Assembly: GCF_000383955.1 (NCBI RefSeq)
Contig: NZ_KB913013.1
Coordinates: 1,387,621-1,451,620, forward strand
Source of the DNA: Rudanella lutea DSM 19387
GTDB taxonomy: Bacteria; Bacteroidota; Bacteroidia; Cytophagales; Spirosomataceae
Direction: 5' to 3'
Length of the DNA: 64,000 nucleotides
Under the pieces are notes generated by a model. The model had not been told where the DNA came from, ran no database searches, and saw only the letters and a program-made list of their open reading frames with translations. The position numbers and the translations under genes are program-made. The stretch's first letter is position 1, and each line of letters opens with the position of its first letter. Positions 25,817 through 34,730 of the stretch are shown piece after piece.

Positions 25817-26031
25817 ACGAAAGAGAGGTTGAGTGGTTGATGGCGGCTGGCCTACATCGGCACCGCATCAGGGGCAAAAATACCCCTATCCGACCTGCCG
25901 AAAGGGTTTTTGGGCATTTTGTGAAAAAATTTTAGCGAAGCCGTGGGGGTAACCGCTTACTCAGTGGTCTTTCGGCTACAACCACAAAGGCCGGAAACGG
26001 TGTAGTTTTGCAGGAGACCATTCTACCATCG
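25817..26031 (+). promoter_or_regulatory. divergent promoter region; TAGTTTTG -7-like box
   Basis: The spacer between the phosphoesterase (minus) and the sigma factor (plus). TAGTTTTG at 26003-26010 fits the Bacteroidota -7 consensus TAnnTTTG. If it is used, transcription starts after the TTG at 26008 and translation would begin at GTG 26032 or a later codon. No clear -33 TTTG was found at the right distance. Confidence 0.3.
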
Positions 26032-26628
26032 GTGCAGTTGACGGATCAGCATACTCTCGACGCCATTCGGGAGGGCAACGAGCGGGTGTTCGAAACCTTG
26101 TTTCGCGAACACTACGGGGCCCTTTGCCAGTATGCTTACACACTGCTGCGCGACCGCGACGATGCCGAAGAAGAGGTGCAGGCCCTGTTTCTGACGTTTT
26201 GGGAACGGCGCGAGAACCTGCTCATCAGCACCTCACTCAAAGCCTACCTGTTTCGGTCGGTACACAACCGATGTCTCAACCGCATCAAGCACCTGTCTAT
26301 CCGCGAAGAACACCGGCAACACGTGACCCATGCTGGCGAATCACCAAGCCTGTCGCCCATGGATGCCCTGGCGGGGCAGGAGTTGAGCGAACGCATCGAC
26401 GAAGCCATGAAACAACTTCCCGAACAATGCCGACGGGTGTTTTACCTGAGCCGGTTTGAGGAGTTACGCTATGGCGAAATTGCCGAACGACTGGGTATTT
26501 CGATTAAAACGGTTGAAAATCAAATTGGAAAAGCCCTACGGATGTTGCGGCTTGAGCTGGCCGATTTTCTGGTTTTGTGGCTCCTTCTGTATCAAACCTG
26601 CAAGGTCTTCGAGACCTTACAGGTTTAA
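26008..26628 (+). CDS. ECF-type RNA polymerase sigma-70 factor
   Basis: About 200 residues. Region 2 (about 20-90, FETLFREHYGALCQYAYTLL ... AEEEVQALFLTFWERR) and region 4 (about 145-190, LPEQCRRVFYLSRFEELRYG ... ISIKTVENQIGKAL) are complete. There is no ATG at the N-terminus; TTG 26008, GTG 26032 or TTG 26038 are possible starts. It directs RNA polymerase to a small regulon, in this class usually released by an outer-membrane signal through FecR. The last residues (about QTCKVFETLQV plus the TAA) are encoded by a palindromic repeat. FecR follows 12 bp downstream, and an STN-domain surface protein after that. Confidence 0.92.
   Translation: MQETILPSVQLTDQHTLDAIREGNERVFETLFREHYGALCQYAYTLLRDRDDAEEEVQALFLTFWERRENLLISTSLKAYLFRSVHNRCLNRIKHLSIREEHRQHVTHAGESPSLSPMDALAGQELSERIDEAMKQLPEQCRRVFYLSRFEELRYGEIAERLGISIKTVENQIGKALRMLRLELADFLVLWLLLYQTCKVFETLQV
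26594..26626. repeat. 33-bp palindrome forming the sigma-factor 3' end
   Basis: The arms AAACCTGCAAGGTC and GACCTTACAGGTTT pair with one mismatch around TTCGA. The sigma-factor stop codon overlaps the right arm. Similar AAACCTGTAAGG hairpins are, from memory, frequent in Bacteroidota intergenic DNA. Confidence 0.7.
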
Positions 26629-26640
26629 ATAACTGCATTC

Positions 26641-27675
26641 ATGTCAGACGAACTGCTGGGCAAATACATAGCCGGAGAGGCCACCGCCGACGAGCAGGCT
26701 GCTGTGCGCCGGTGGCTTTCGGAAAGCCCCGACCACCCCGCCGAGCTGGCCCGGCTCGAACGCATCTGGGTGGCAGCGGGCAAGCGGTCGGGGCCGACCC
26801 AAGCCCCGGCTTTTGATACCGACCGGGCCTGGCAACGGCTACATGGGCAGATGCACCGCCCGGCCGTATCGGCAGAACCGACGGTACAGGTACCCGCCCG
26901 CCGGGGGCTACCCGGTTGGTGGCGGGTAACCCGCGTGGCAGCGGTGGCCCTGCTCATCGGCACCGTTGCGTTTCTGACGTATCAATCCTACCAAAACCCC
27001 AACCCTATCGACCCGACAACTACTACCTTACTGACCCAATCGACCACCAACAGTACCCGGCGGCTTACCCTGCCCGATGGCTCAACGGTGCTGCTCAACC
27101 GCCAAAGCTCGCTGCGATACCCCGATGCGTTTGATGGCGAAACCCGCGAGGTAACTCTGACCGGTGAGGCTTTTTTCGACGTGAAACCAAACGCGAATCA
27201 GCCGTTTATCATCCACGCCCAGGATACCGATGTGCGGGTGGTAGGTACGTCGTTTGGCGTACGGGCCTACAACCGCAACGTGGAGGTATCGGTGAAAACA
27301 GGCCGGGTAGTGGTCAGGAAACAACGCCAGGAGGTAGCCGTAACGCCCGGTCAGCAGGTACAGGTCGACTCGACGGCCGACACGCTCCGGCGGCTCCCGG
27401 CTTTCGACGCCAACACGCTGGCGTACAGCACCCGGCGGCTCCAGTTTACGAACCAGCCGCTGTCGGGGGTAATCGGGACGCTCAGCCGCTATTACGGGAC
27501 CGATATTCAACTTTCAGCCACGCAACTACGCGACTGCCGACTGACCGCCGAGTTCGAAAACGAGTCGGTCGAGACGGTGCTGGGCATCGTGGCCGAAACG
27601 CTGCAACTTACCGTAAAGCCCACCGGCAACGGGTATGTGCTCAGCGGCACGGGCTGTGGCCCATCGGCCCAGTAA
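26641..27675 (+). CDS. FecR-family anti-sigma factor
   Basis: A 344-residue inner-membrane regulator. The N-terminal cytoplasmic part (1-95) has the anti-sigma helices (LLGKYIAGEATADEQAAVRR). One membrane helix (about 98-118, VAAVALLIGTVAFLTYQSY) leads to the periplasmic FecR domain (about 130-230, RRLTLPDGSTVLLNRQSSL, EVTLTGEAFFDV, FGVRAY) and a C-terminal DUF4974-type STN-like domain (about 265-340). It binds the adjacent ECF sigma factor and receives a signal from an outer-membrane partner. It is followed 71 bp later by an STN-domain surface protein rather than a SusC/TonB receptor. Confidence 0.93.
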   Translation: MSDELLGKYIAGEATADEQAAVRRWLSESPDHPAELARLERIWVAAGKRSGPTQAPAFDTDRAWQRLHGQMHRPAVSAEPTVQVPARRGLPGWWRVTRVAAVALLIGTVAFLTYQSYQNPNPIDPTTTTLLTQSTTNSTRRLTLPDGSTVLLNRQSSLRYPDAFDGETREVTLTGEAFFDVKPNANQPFIIHAQDTDVRVVGTSFGVRAYNRNVEVSVKTGRVVVRKQRQEVAVTPGQQVQVDSTADTLRRLPAFDANTLAYSTRRLQFTNQPLSGVIGTLSRYYGTDIQLSATQLRDCRLTAEFENESVETVLGIVAETLQLTVKPTGNGYVLSGTGCGPSAQ

Positions 27676-27746
27676 CCCTCTTTTATTGCTTTATCCATCG
27701 CCCTCCCGGCCTCACCCGCCGGGGTGGCCTCACTGCCCTTTGTCGT

Positions 27747-29648
27747 ATGGTACGCATTCTTCTCTTCTTTTTTCTGGTCTGTATCATCTACCCCGCCGGG
27801 GCGCAACCGGCCTCGCCCCTCGACCGGCTGGTGTCGGTTGATGCCCGCAACGAACGGCTCGGCGATGTGCTTCGACAAATTTCGCAACAGGCCAATTTTG
27901 GTTTCTCGTACAACCCAGCCGTGGTCAACGACACCCGAACCGTTACCCTCCGGCTGAGCAAGCAACCGGTGCGGGTGGTATTGGTTCGGCTGTTCGAGGG
28001 GCAGACCGTCAGCTGGAAGGCACGGGGCAACCACGTATTGCTGCTGGGCGAGGGCGAAACGCGGAAAGAGCCGTCGCATTTTTTTCTGGATGGATACATC
28101 ATCGACGAGCAAACAGGCAACCGCATTGGGGCTGCGAGTGTGTACGAACGCACTTCCCTGGCTTCGACGGTGAGTAATCCGTACGGCTATTACCGGCTGA
28201 AACTGGCTCGCGACCTGCCTACCAACGCCCGCGTAGAAGTTCGCAAACGGTTGTATGTCGGTGAGTCCGTCACGTTGGGAGCGCGGCAGTCGCGCACGGT
28301 CGATGTGCGGTTGCGCCCTCTGCCCACCCCACCGGCTTCGGCTACTGTAGCAGCTACCAACCCGGCCCCGATAGCCACCCGGCAGCCGCCAGTGGTTGCC
28401 GATACCACCCCCACCGACCTCGCCAATCGGGCTCCGGCCCTGCCCCCGCCCTCCGCCGACTCGACCAGCAACCCAACCCGCCGAACGGGCTGGGACCAAA
28501 CGCTGCTCTCGCTCGAACGGGTGTATGAAGTGGCCCGGCAAATTATTCACCGCCAAAACCTTGATGCTGATACCCTTTACCGGCCGTTTCAAATTTCGCT
28601 CCTGCCTTACATCGGCACCAACCACCGGCTGAGCAATCACGTCATCAACCATCTGTCGGTCAACCTGTTTTCGGGTACATCACTGGGCGTTACGGGTATC
28701 GAAATAGGTGGCTTTATGAACCACATCCGAGGCAACGTACAGGGCATGCAACTGGCCGGTTTTGCCAATTTTGTGGGCCACAATGTGTACGGATTCCAGA
28801 GCGCGGGCTTTCTGAACCAGACCCAGGGCGACGTAGAAGGCGGGCAGGCGGCCGGGTTTATGAACGGGGTGCGGGGTAACGTAAGCGGCCTGCAACTGGC
28901 GGGTTTTCTGAACCGTGTGCGGGGTAAGGCTACGCACAGCCTGCAAGCCGCCGGGTGGGCCAACAAAACCGAGGGCGATGCCAACCGAGTGATTCAGCTG
29001 GCCGGATTCTCGAACCGCACCCGCGACCTCCGCAATGGCCTTCAGGTGGCCGGGTTTATCAATCACGCCCGTGTGGTCAGGCGCGGGGTTCAGATTGCCC
29101 CCATCAACGTAGCCGACTCATCGGGCAGTGTTCCGATTGGGTTGCTGAGTTTTGTGCGCCAAAACGGCTTCCGGCGGTTTGAGGTAAGCGCCAACGAAAC
29201 GTTTCCGGTCAACCTCAGCTACCGAACGGGCGTTCGGCGGTTTTATAACCTGCTCACCGTTGGGGCCAAACCAGCCGACCTGACCGGCTCACCGGTTTGG
29301 CAGGCTGGCTACGGCATAGGCACGGCCTTCGGGCTGGGCCGCACCTGGCTGGTTAGTGTCGATGTTAGTAGTCATGCGGTCTGGAATAGCCGCACCGAAG
29401 CCCTTTTCGACAACTGGAAACCCGCCCTACTATTGCGCGGCACCCCTACCCTCGAAAAACGCTTCGGCCGACTGGCACTCGCGGCCGGGCCGTCGGTGGT
29501 GTTTTACCACCTCAGTAATGCCACCAATCCGCTGCAAAACACCCGGCTGCTCATTTCGGACAACCCCGCCGTTGACCAGCTGACATTCAGCAACCGGAAC
29601 TGGACCAGCTGGATTGGCTGGCAGGCAGGCCTCCGCTGGACAAACTAA
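27747..29648 (+). CDS. STN and carboxypeptidase-like domain surface protein with AGF repeats
   Basis: 633 residues, signal peptide ending IYPAGAQ. An STN-like domain (about 25-95, RLGDVLRQISQQANFGFSYN) is followed by a CarboxypepD_reg-like domain (about 105-185, DGYIIDEQTGNRIGAASVYE) and a Pro/Thr-rich linker (190-245). Residues 325-450 hold at least six short repeats of the type GxQxAGFxNxxxGxV, and the C-terminal about 170 residues look like an outer-membrane beta-barrel. STN domains normally contact FecR in TonB receptors. With the sigma and FecR genes immediately upstream, this protein is the probable signal input. It lacks a recognisable plug or TonB-receptor barrel. It ends 3 bp from the convergent GH127 gene. 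Confidence 0.75.
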   Translation: MVRILLFFFLVCIIYPAGAQPASPLDRLVSVDARNERLGDVLRQISQQANFGFSYNPAVVNDTRTVTLRLSKQPVRVVLVRLFEGQTVSWKARGNHVLLLGEGETRKEPSHFFLDGYIIDEQTGNRIGAASVYERTSLASTVSNPYGYYRLKLARDLPTNARVEVRKRLYVGESVTLGARQSRTVDVRLRPLPTPPASATVAATNPAPIATRQPPVVADTTPTDLANRAPALPPPSADSTSNPTRRTGWDQTLLSLERVYEVARQIIHRQNLDADTLYRPFQISLLPYIGTNHRLSNHVINHLSVNLFSGTSLGVTGIEIGGFMNHIRGNVQGMQLAGFANFVGHNVYGFQSAGFLNQTQGDVEGGQAAGFMNGVRGNVSGLQLAGFLNRVRGKATHSLQAAGWANKTEGDANRVIQLAGFSNRTRDLRNGLQVAGFINHARVVRRGVQIAPINVADSSGSVPIGLLSFVRQNGFRRFEVSANETFPVNLSYRTGVRRFYNLLTVGAKPADLTGSPVWQAGYGIGTAFGLGRTWLVSVDVSSHAVWNSRTEALFDNWKPALLLRGTPTLEKRFGRLALAAGPSVVFYHLSNATNPLQNTRLLISDNPAVDQLTFSNRNWTSWIGWQAGLRWTN

Positions 29649-29651
29649 CCC

Positions 29652-31682
29652 TTACCGAACCACCGGAAACGCCACTACCCGCAGCTTGGTACACCCGTAC
29701 GGAATAAGCGTAATTTCTTCTTCCTGCGGGTTTACCTCGCCCCGGTAAAAGCCCTCGCGGGTCGAAATGGGCTGGTGAGCTACCCCGTTGACGAGTTTCC
29801 AGCCGGGAATCTCGCGCCCTTTGGCCCGGATTTCGATGGGTGCGTTGGCTTCGTTCCAGACAAACCCCGTGGGAGCTGCATTACGGACGGTAACGGTGGT
29901 ATTAGCCACCGGATCTTTGACCACATTGAGCGACAGCCCCACGTTCCAGCGGGCGTCTGCTTTCGGTTTAATTTCGTAGTAGGTGCCTTCTTCTTTGAGT
30001 TCCTTCTGGGTCCAGTCGGCCGGAATTTTGAGGGCGTACACCAGTGGTCCCCGTTCAACAGCCCGCGAGTTTTTGGCCCAGTTTGAGGTGGTCACGCGCA
30101 TGGGCAGGGTGAGCATGAGCCGGTCGCCGGGTTTCCAGCTACGTTGTACCCTAAGCATGGTGCCGCCTTTGCCCCTGCTCAGTGGTTGCCCATTGAGCGT
30201 CAGCGTACCCTCCGTGCACCAGCCCGGCACCCTGAATTCGAGCGGAAAAGCCGCCTGTTTCGCCATGTCAATCGTAAACGCGACCGTTTCGCCGAACGGA
30301 TAGGCGGTCTCCTGCGTGATGGTCACGGGCGCACCGGCCACGGCCGTTTTCAGCACCGACGGCGCGTACTCAACAGCGGCCAAACCACCGTTGGTACCGT
30401 ACCAGAGGTGCGCGGCAAACTTGGTCCAGCCCTGATGCATGTTGGCCGTACAGCAAGTGTAGCCCGCATACGGCCCAAACACGTGGTTCATGCCCCGCGT
30501 AAAAGGCAACGAGAAATTATAAACACCCCGGGCAACCTCTACCTGATTGGCGGTCTGGTAATACTGCCGGCTGTTGTAGTCGTCGGTGGTTTGGGTAGGC
30601 AGCGCGTTGTAGGTCATGCGTTCGAGGGCATCCATGTAGGTCACGTCGCCCGCAATGGCAATAGCCTGTTCGAGCGAAAACATAGCCTCGACAATCGCGC
30701 AGAGTTCCACACCCTGCACCGGGTCATTACCGTGCAGGTCTTCATCACCCGAAAACATGCCGTGGGGTAATCCGTGCAGCAACATCAAGTCCGACCAGCC
30801 CGTTTTGAAGGCTTCCAACTGTTTAGCGTCGCGCTTGCCGTGGTACTCAATCACGGGTAGTTTGAGGCCCATACCCACGTTTACGGCATGGCGGTCCATC
30901 CATTGCTGGCCATTCTGCTGCGCTGCGGCCTGCATCACCCAGTTGCGCTCGCCAAAGTAACGGGTCCAGGGGGTTGTCTGGGTGCGGAGCTGCTCACCCA
31001 AATCGAGAAGAAACTTGTCGCCGGTTCGGTTGTAGAGCCAGTACACCAGCATCAGGTTGTCGCCCCCACGGGCCTGTGCCCATTCGGTCCACTTCACCAG
31101 CGGATTCTTGGCCAGATGCTCGTGCTGGTAGCGGAAATACCGGGTCATAAACGGAATCACGCGGGGGTCGGCGGTGGCGCTGTAGTATTGCTGCAACACC
31201 TTGAGCATAATCATTTTGGGCCACCAATCGTCGCCCTGTTCCCCCGACACCACGGGCTTGCCCGTTTCGAGTTCGTACTTGGTGGTGGGGCCGAAATAGC
31301 CACTCGGCCGCTGGTTGTCGAGGGTCCAGTTGATGTACTTCAGCACCTTAGCCTTCAGCGTGGGGTCATCGAGCAGGTACGCCAGTGGCACAGCCCCATC
31401 GAGCCAGTAGGGGGTCTCTTCCCAGCCATCGCCTTTGCCGCCGAGCCAGCCATTGTCATTCTTTATTTTGGGATAATACTCGTCCAGATGCCCCGTGCTG
31501 CCCTGATTCATGGTTTCGAGCTGGGTACGGAGCCAGCCCATCGGCCGGATAGAGCCCAGGGGTAGTTCGGTGTACGGGGTTGGGGCCAGCGGAGCCCGGT
31601 TGGCAACAGGCGTGGTTTGGGCCAACGCGGCCATGCTAACCAGAACACTCAGCGAAAAGGTTTGAAACAGGCGGAGTTGCAT
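29652..31682 (-). CDS. secreted GH127-type beta-L-arabinofuranosidase
   Basis: 676 residues from the ATG at 31682 (MQLRLFQTFSLSVLVSMAAL), giving a clean signal peptide; a longer frame exists but adds an implausible leader. The family's zinc-cysteine active site is present: Glu and Cys in VELCAIVEAM (near 325) and the Cys-Cys pair in YTCCTANMHQGW (near 410), where the second motif supplies the nucleophile in characterised GH127 enzymes. The body is an (alpha/alpha)6 barrel with C-terminal beta domains. It removes beta-L-arabinofuranose from plant glycoproteins or pectin side chains. First gene downstream of the sugar-isomerase gene on the minus strand. Confidence 0.9.
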   Translation of the reverse strand: MQLRLFQTFSLSVLVSMAALAQTTPVANRAPLAPTPYTELPLGSIRPMGWLRTQLETMNQGSTGHLDEYYPKIKNDNGWLGGKGDGWEETPYWLDGAVPLAYLLDDPTLKAKVLKYINWTLDNQRPSGYFGPTTKYELETGKPVVSGEQGDDWWPKMIMLKVLQQYYSATADPRVIPFMTRYFRYQHEHLAKNPLVKWTEWAQARGGDNLMLVYWLYNRTGDKFLLDLGEQLRTQTTPWTRYFGERNWVMQAAAQQNGQQWMDRHAVNVGMGLKLPVIEYHGKRDAKQLEAFKTGWSDLMLLHGLPHGMFSGDEDLHGNDPVQGVELCAIVEAMFSLEQAIAIAGDVTYMDALERMTYNALPTQTTDDYNSRQYYQTANQVEVARGVYNFSLPFTRGMNHVFGPYAGYTCCTANMHQGWTKFAAHLWYGTNGGLAAVEYAPSVLKTAVAGAPVTITQETAYPFGETVAFTIDMAKQAAFPLEFRVPGWCTEGTLTLNGQPLSRGKGGTMLRVQRSWKPGDRLMLTLPMRVTTSNWAKNSRAVERGPLVYALKIPADWTQKELKEEGTYYEIKPKADARWNVGLSLNVVKDPVANTTVTVRNAAPTGFVWNEANAPIEIRAKGREIPGWKLVNGVAHQPISTREGFYRGEVNPQEEEITLIPYGCTKLRVVAFPVVR

Positions 31683-31731
31683 ACAAGGTGATGGGGTTTG
31701 GTGGCTTTGGATAAACTCGGCAAAACACTTG

Positions 31732-32619
31732 CTACTTGGGCCAGTACTCGGCCATTTTCCGGCGCAGAAACGCCACACTTCGTTCGAGCTGGGCCATGCC
31801 TTCTACGCCGTCTTCAATGCTGATCCAGCCGTCGAAACCCACGCGTTTGAGTTCGGTAAAAATGGCATCGTAATCATTGAGCCCCTTACCAATTTCGCCG
31901 TGCCGCAACCGCCGGGCGTACCCCGCCGAGCCGCCTTCTTCCCGGCGCAAATCGTCAATGGTCCCTTCGATGAGATAGCGGTCGCTGGCGTGCATAGTCA
32001 CCACCCGGCCCGACACCCGGTAGAGCAGTTCGAGCGGGTCTTCGCCCGCCAGATAGGTGTTGCTGGGGTCGTAATTAACCCCGAAGCCGGGGGCCTGAAT
32101 CCGGTCGACGAGCTGGCAGAACACATCCATTTTCTGGGCAAACTCAGGATACTCCCAGAAATCGTCTTTGTAATGATTTTCGATGATGAGCGTGATGCCG
32201 CGCTCGCGGGCGTAGGGTAAGCAGGCTTCGATGCAGTCGGCGGCCAACTTCACCCCCTCGTCGAGGGTCAGTTCGGGTCGGCGCTGCCCCGACAGTACCC
32301 GGCAGTATGAGCCACCAAGGGCCGCCGTCATATCGATCCAGCGTTTTTGTTTCTCTATTTCACACTGCCGAAACCCGGCGTCGGGGTGCGTAAAATCGGG
32401 CGAGCAACACATCATCGGAATCACTTTGCCGTAGTCTTCCACCTGTCGACGAAAACCGGGCCAGGCTGCTTCGTCGGCCATTTCCAGAAAACCGGCGTAC
32501 CACTCCAACCCGTCAATATCGAGCCGACAGGCCAGGTCAATCCACTCCGACAGGCGCATGGTGCCGTCTTTACAAAGTTGCTGCATGAAAGCTTTCGGGA
32601 AAGCAGCTAATTGAGGCAT
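31732..32619 (-). CDS. sugar phosphate isomerase/epimerase, xylose-isomerase-like TIM barrel
   Basis: 295 residues from ATG 32619 (MPQLAAFPKAFMQQL). AP-endonuclease-2/xylose-isomerase-like barrel with metal-binding strand ends visible as IIENHYKDDF, GVNYDPSNT, VTMHASDRY and SIEDGVEGM. No signal peptide, so cytoplasmic. Such enzymes isomerise or epimerise ketoses or inositols; the substrate cannot be named. It lies 50 bp upstream of the GH127 start and about 100 bp downstream of the SDR gene, in a same-strand set of five sugar-metabolism genes. The spacer toward the SDR carries a half copy of the GAATGAGTGAA repeat. Confidence 0.87.
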   Translation of the reverse strand: MPQLAAFPKAFMQQLCKDGTMRLSEWIDLACRLDIDGLEWYAGFLEMADEAAWPGFRRQVEDYGKVIPMMCCSPDFTHPDAGFRQCEIEKQKRWIDMTAALGGSYCRVLSGQRRPELTLDEGVKLAADCIEACLPYARERGITLIIENHYKDDFWEYPEFAQKMDVFCQLVDRIQAPGFGVNYDPSNTYLAGEDPLELLYRVSGRVVTMHASDRYLIEGTIDDLRREEGGSAGYARRLRHGEIGKGLNDYDAIFTELKRVGFDGWISIEDGVEGMAQLERSVAFLRRKMAEYWPK

Positions 32620-32630
32620 AAGGAAAAGAT

Positions 32631-32662
32631 AATGAGTGAATTTGTGAATGAGTGAAAGAGTG
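32631..32662. repeat. GAATGAGTGAA/GAAAGAGTG half element
   Basis: AATGAGTGAATTTGTGAATG then AGTGAAAGAGTG. The same words occur in the hairpins at 8699-8760 and 9573-9643, but no complementary arm is present here. Confidence 0.5.
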
Positions 32663-32717
32663 TGTCGTGATCCGCCGTTGCATCGGCCCGTCACCCAACC
32701 ACTCAATCTCCTACCAT

Positions 32718-33494
32718 TCAGTGTTTCGGTGGATTGCGGCCAAGCAATGGGTACTGCTCCAGATCGACAACCTGACCGCTGATGGGGCCACTCTCGTCGG
32801 AGAGCCAGTACACGGCGGCCGCTGCGATTTCGGCGGGCCACAAAATCCGGCCCGAGGGCGCAAATACCGGCGCGATGGTTTCGTACCAATTGGCGGGTTG
32901 CCCCTGCTCCTGCTTGCGTTGGGCCTCTTTTTCGGTCAGCACCCAACCCGGATTGATCTGATTGACCCGCACACCAAACTCCCGAAACAGGGTATCACCG
33001 AGGTTGCGGGTGAGAGTCATCAGCGCGCCCTTCGACACACTGTAGGCCAACAGATTCGGCTCACCACTCCAGGCATTGACCGAACCGATGTTAAGCACAC
33101 AGCCGCTGGTTTTGGTCAGGTGGGGCAAGGCCGCCTGCATGAGTGCGAAAGGGGCTAATGTATTCACATCGAGCACCCGCCGGAAAAAGGTCAGATCGGT
33201 GGTTTCGATGTTGGACGACACCACCATAGCCGCATTATTAACCACGGCATCGAGCCGCCCAAACGTTTGCAGGGTCAGCTCAACGAGTTTAGCGGGCGTT
33301 TCGGCCTCGGCCAGGTCGGCATGGGCAAACACGGCTTTTTCGGAACCAAGCTCCTGCACTAAGGCCTCTCCCCAATCGGGTTCCAACCCATGAATCAGCA
33401 CGCGTGCGCCCTCGGCCACGCACCGCTGGGCAATGGCTTTGCCGATACCGGTGCAACTGCCCGTTACTAAGATTACTTTACCGGCTAACCGCAT
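32718..33494 (-). CDS. SDR-family NAD(P)-dependent oxidoreductase
   Basis: 258 residues of the classical short-chain dehydrogenase type. Cofactor loop TGSCTGIG (11-18), NNAA motif (86-89), catalytic Ser138, Tyr151 and Lys155 in GSVNAW ... YSVSK, and the PGW segment. It reduces or oxidises a carbonyl/hydroxyl pair on an unknown substrate. Neighbouring isomerase, MDR dehydrogenase and HPS-like decarboxylase genes on the same strand suggest a sugar-acid or branched-sugar catabolic route. No export signal. Confidence 0.9.
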   Translation of the reverse strand: MRLAGKVILVTGSCTGIGKAIAQRCVAEGARVLIHGLEPDWGEALVQELGSEKAVFAHADLAEAETPAKLVELTLQTFGRLDAVVNNAAMVVSSNIETTDLTFFRRVLDVNTLAPFALMQAALPHLTKTSGCVLNIGSVNAWSGEPNLLAYSVSKGALMTLTRNLGDTLFREFGVRVNQINPGWVLTEKEAQRKQEQGQPANWYETIAPVFAPSGRILWPAEIAAAAVYWLSDESGPISGQVVDLEQYPLLGRNPPKH

Positions 33495-33566
33495 ACGGGA
33501 GTACGTTTATGGTTTTGGGTTCCTAGTTTTTGGGTTGGTGTCAGATTCGCTATCTAAGTAGTCAGA

Positions 33567-33665
33567 CAGAATTAAATGTAAAATGAATAGTGTAAAATGT
33601 ATAATAAGATAGCTGATTGTCAGCAGGTAATACAATTGTTCATTATACATTTTACATTATTCATT
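33567..33665. repeat. covarying palindromic element, copy 1
   Basis: Arms AATGAATAGTGTAAAATGTA (33582 on) and TACATTTTACATTATTCATT (to 33665) form a stem of about 26 bp. The loop contains a small hairpin GCTGATTGTCAGC. Related to 35451-35570. Confidence 0.75.
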
Positions 33666-33692
33666 CACTTAACACCCAACCCAAAAAGCCGT

Positions 33693-34718
33693 TCAAACAG
33701 GCTTCAATACACTTTTCACTACAGCACCGGTATGCATTTGCTCAAAGGCTTCGTGCCAGTCGGTCACCGACCAAACCCCACCGATTATGGGCCGCACGTC
33801 GAGCTGCCGGCCCGCAAGTAGAGCAATGACCCGCTCCCAGATCGGCCAATTATGGCTGAAACTACCTTGCAGGGTTACGTTTTTCTGCACCAGCGGATCG
33901 AGCGAAAAACCGAGTGGTTGTGGCCCCCACCCTACTTTGGTAATGTGGCCATTGGGCCGAACCAGTTGCAGGGCGGCTTGCAGGGTAGCACTCACCCCGG
34001 CTGCGTCGATCACCACATCGGCCCCGAGGCCGTCGCGCTGCCGGGTCCAGGCCGTGGCGTCGCCCACGATGGCTTCGCAGCCGTACTGCCGGGCAATATT
34101 AAGTCGGTGCCGGTCGGCTTCGAGACCCACCACGGCCACCTCGGCCCCGCACAGGCGAGCCATAGCCGCGCACAGAATCCCGATGGTGCCGGGTCCCAGC
34201 ACCAGCACCCGGTCGCCGGGTTTGAGCCGGGTGTTTTCGACCACGGCATTGAAGGCCACACAGCAAGGTTCGGTGAGGCAGGCCTGCTCAAACGGGAGCG
34301 AATCGGGTACGCGGTGCAGACACCGGGCAGGCACACGTACATACCGGGTCATGGCCCCGTTGACTCCGTAGCCAAACCCTTTGCGGGTTGGGTCGAGGTT
34401 ATACAGTCCCTGCCGCGACATGGGGTTGTTGGGGTCGATGATGGCGGCTGTTTCGCTCACCACCCGGTCGCCTTCCTGCCAGCCCACCACCCGCTTGCCC
34501 AGCTCGACGATATGACCGCCGAACTCGTGCCCCAGCACCACGGGGTAATTGACCGGCCAGCTATGGTCGGCCGTCCACTGATGGAGGTCGCTGCCGCAAA
34601 CGCCCACAGCGGCTACTTCGAGCAATACATCGTCATCGCCAATGGTGGGGCAATCAAGTTCGCGGATTTCGACCGAACCGCGTTCGGGCGCGTAATTAAC
34701 TACTGCTGCTGATTTCAT
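33693..34718 (-). CDS. zinc-type MDR alcohol dehydrogenase lacking structural cysteines
   Basis: 341 residues of the medium-chain dehydrogenase family. The catalytic zinc ligands are present (Cys41 in GVCGSD, His64 and Glu65 in GHEFGGH), as is the Rossmann loop VLGPGTIGIL. The lobe that normally carries four structural-zinc cysteines (about 90-115, SETAAIIDPNNPMSRQGLYN) contains none, so that zinc site is lost. Likely oxidises a polyol or sugar. Substrate not assignable. It is flanked on both sides by copies of one palindromic repeat family and by the SDR and HPS-like genes. Confidence 0.88.
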   Translation of the reverse strand: MKSAAVVNYAPERGSVEIRELDCPTIGDDDVLLEVAAVGVCGSDLHQWTADHSWPVNYPVVLGHEFGGHIVELGKRVVGWQEGDRVVSETAAIIDPNNPMSRQGLYNLDPTRKGFGYGVNGAMTRYVRVPARCLHRVPDSLPFEQACLTEPCCVAFNAVVENTRLKPGDRVLVLGPGTIGILCAAMARLCGAEVAVVGLEADRHRLNIARQYGCEAIVGDATAWTRQRDGLGADVVIDAAGVSATLQAALQLVRPNGHITKVGWGPQPLGFSLDPLVQKNVTLQGSFSHNWPIWERVIALLAGRQLDVRPIIGGVWSVTDWHEAFEQMHTGAVVKSVLKPV

Positions 34719-34730
34719 GGATGGAGTAAG

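Noticed and set aside
31683-31778. Upstream start for GH127 (MWRFCAGKWPS...)
   Set aside because: It adds a non-signal leader overlapping the upstream isomerase gene; the ATG at 31682 gives a signal peptide.
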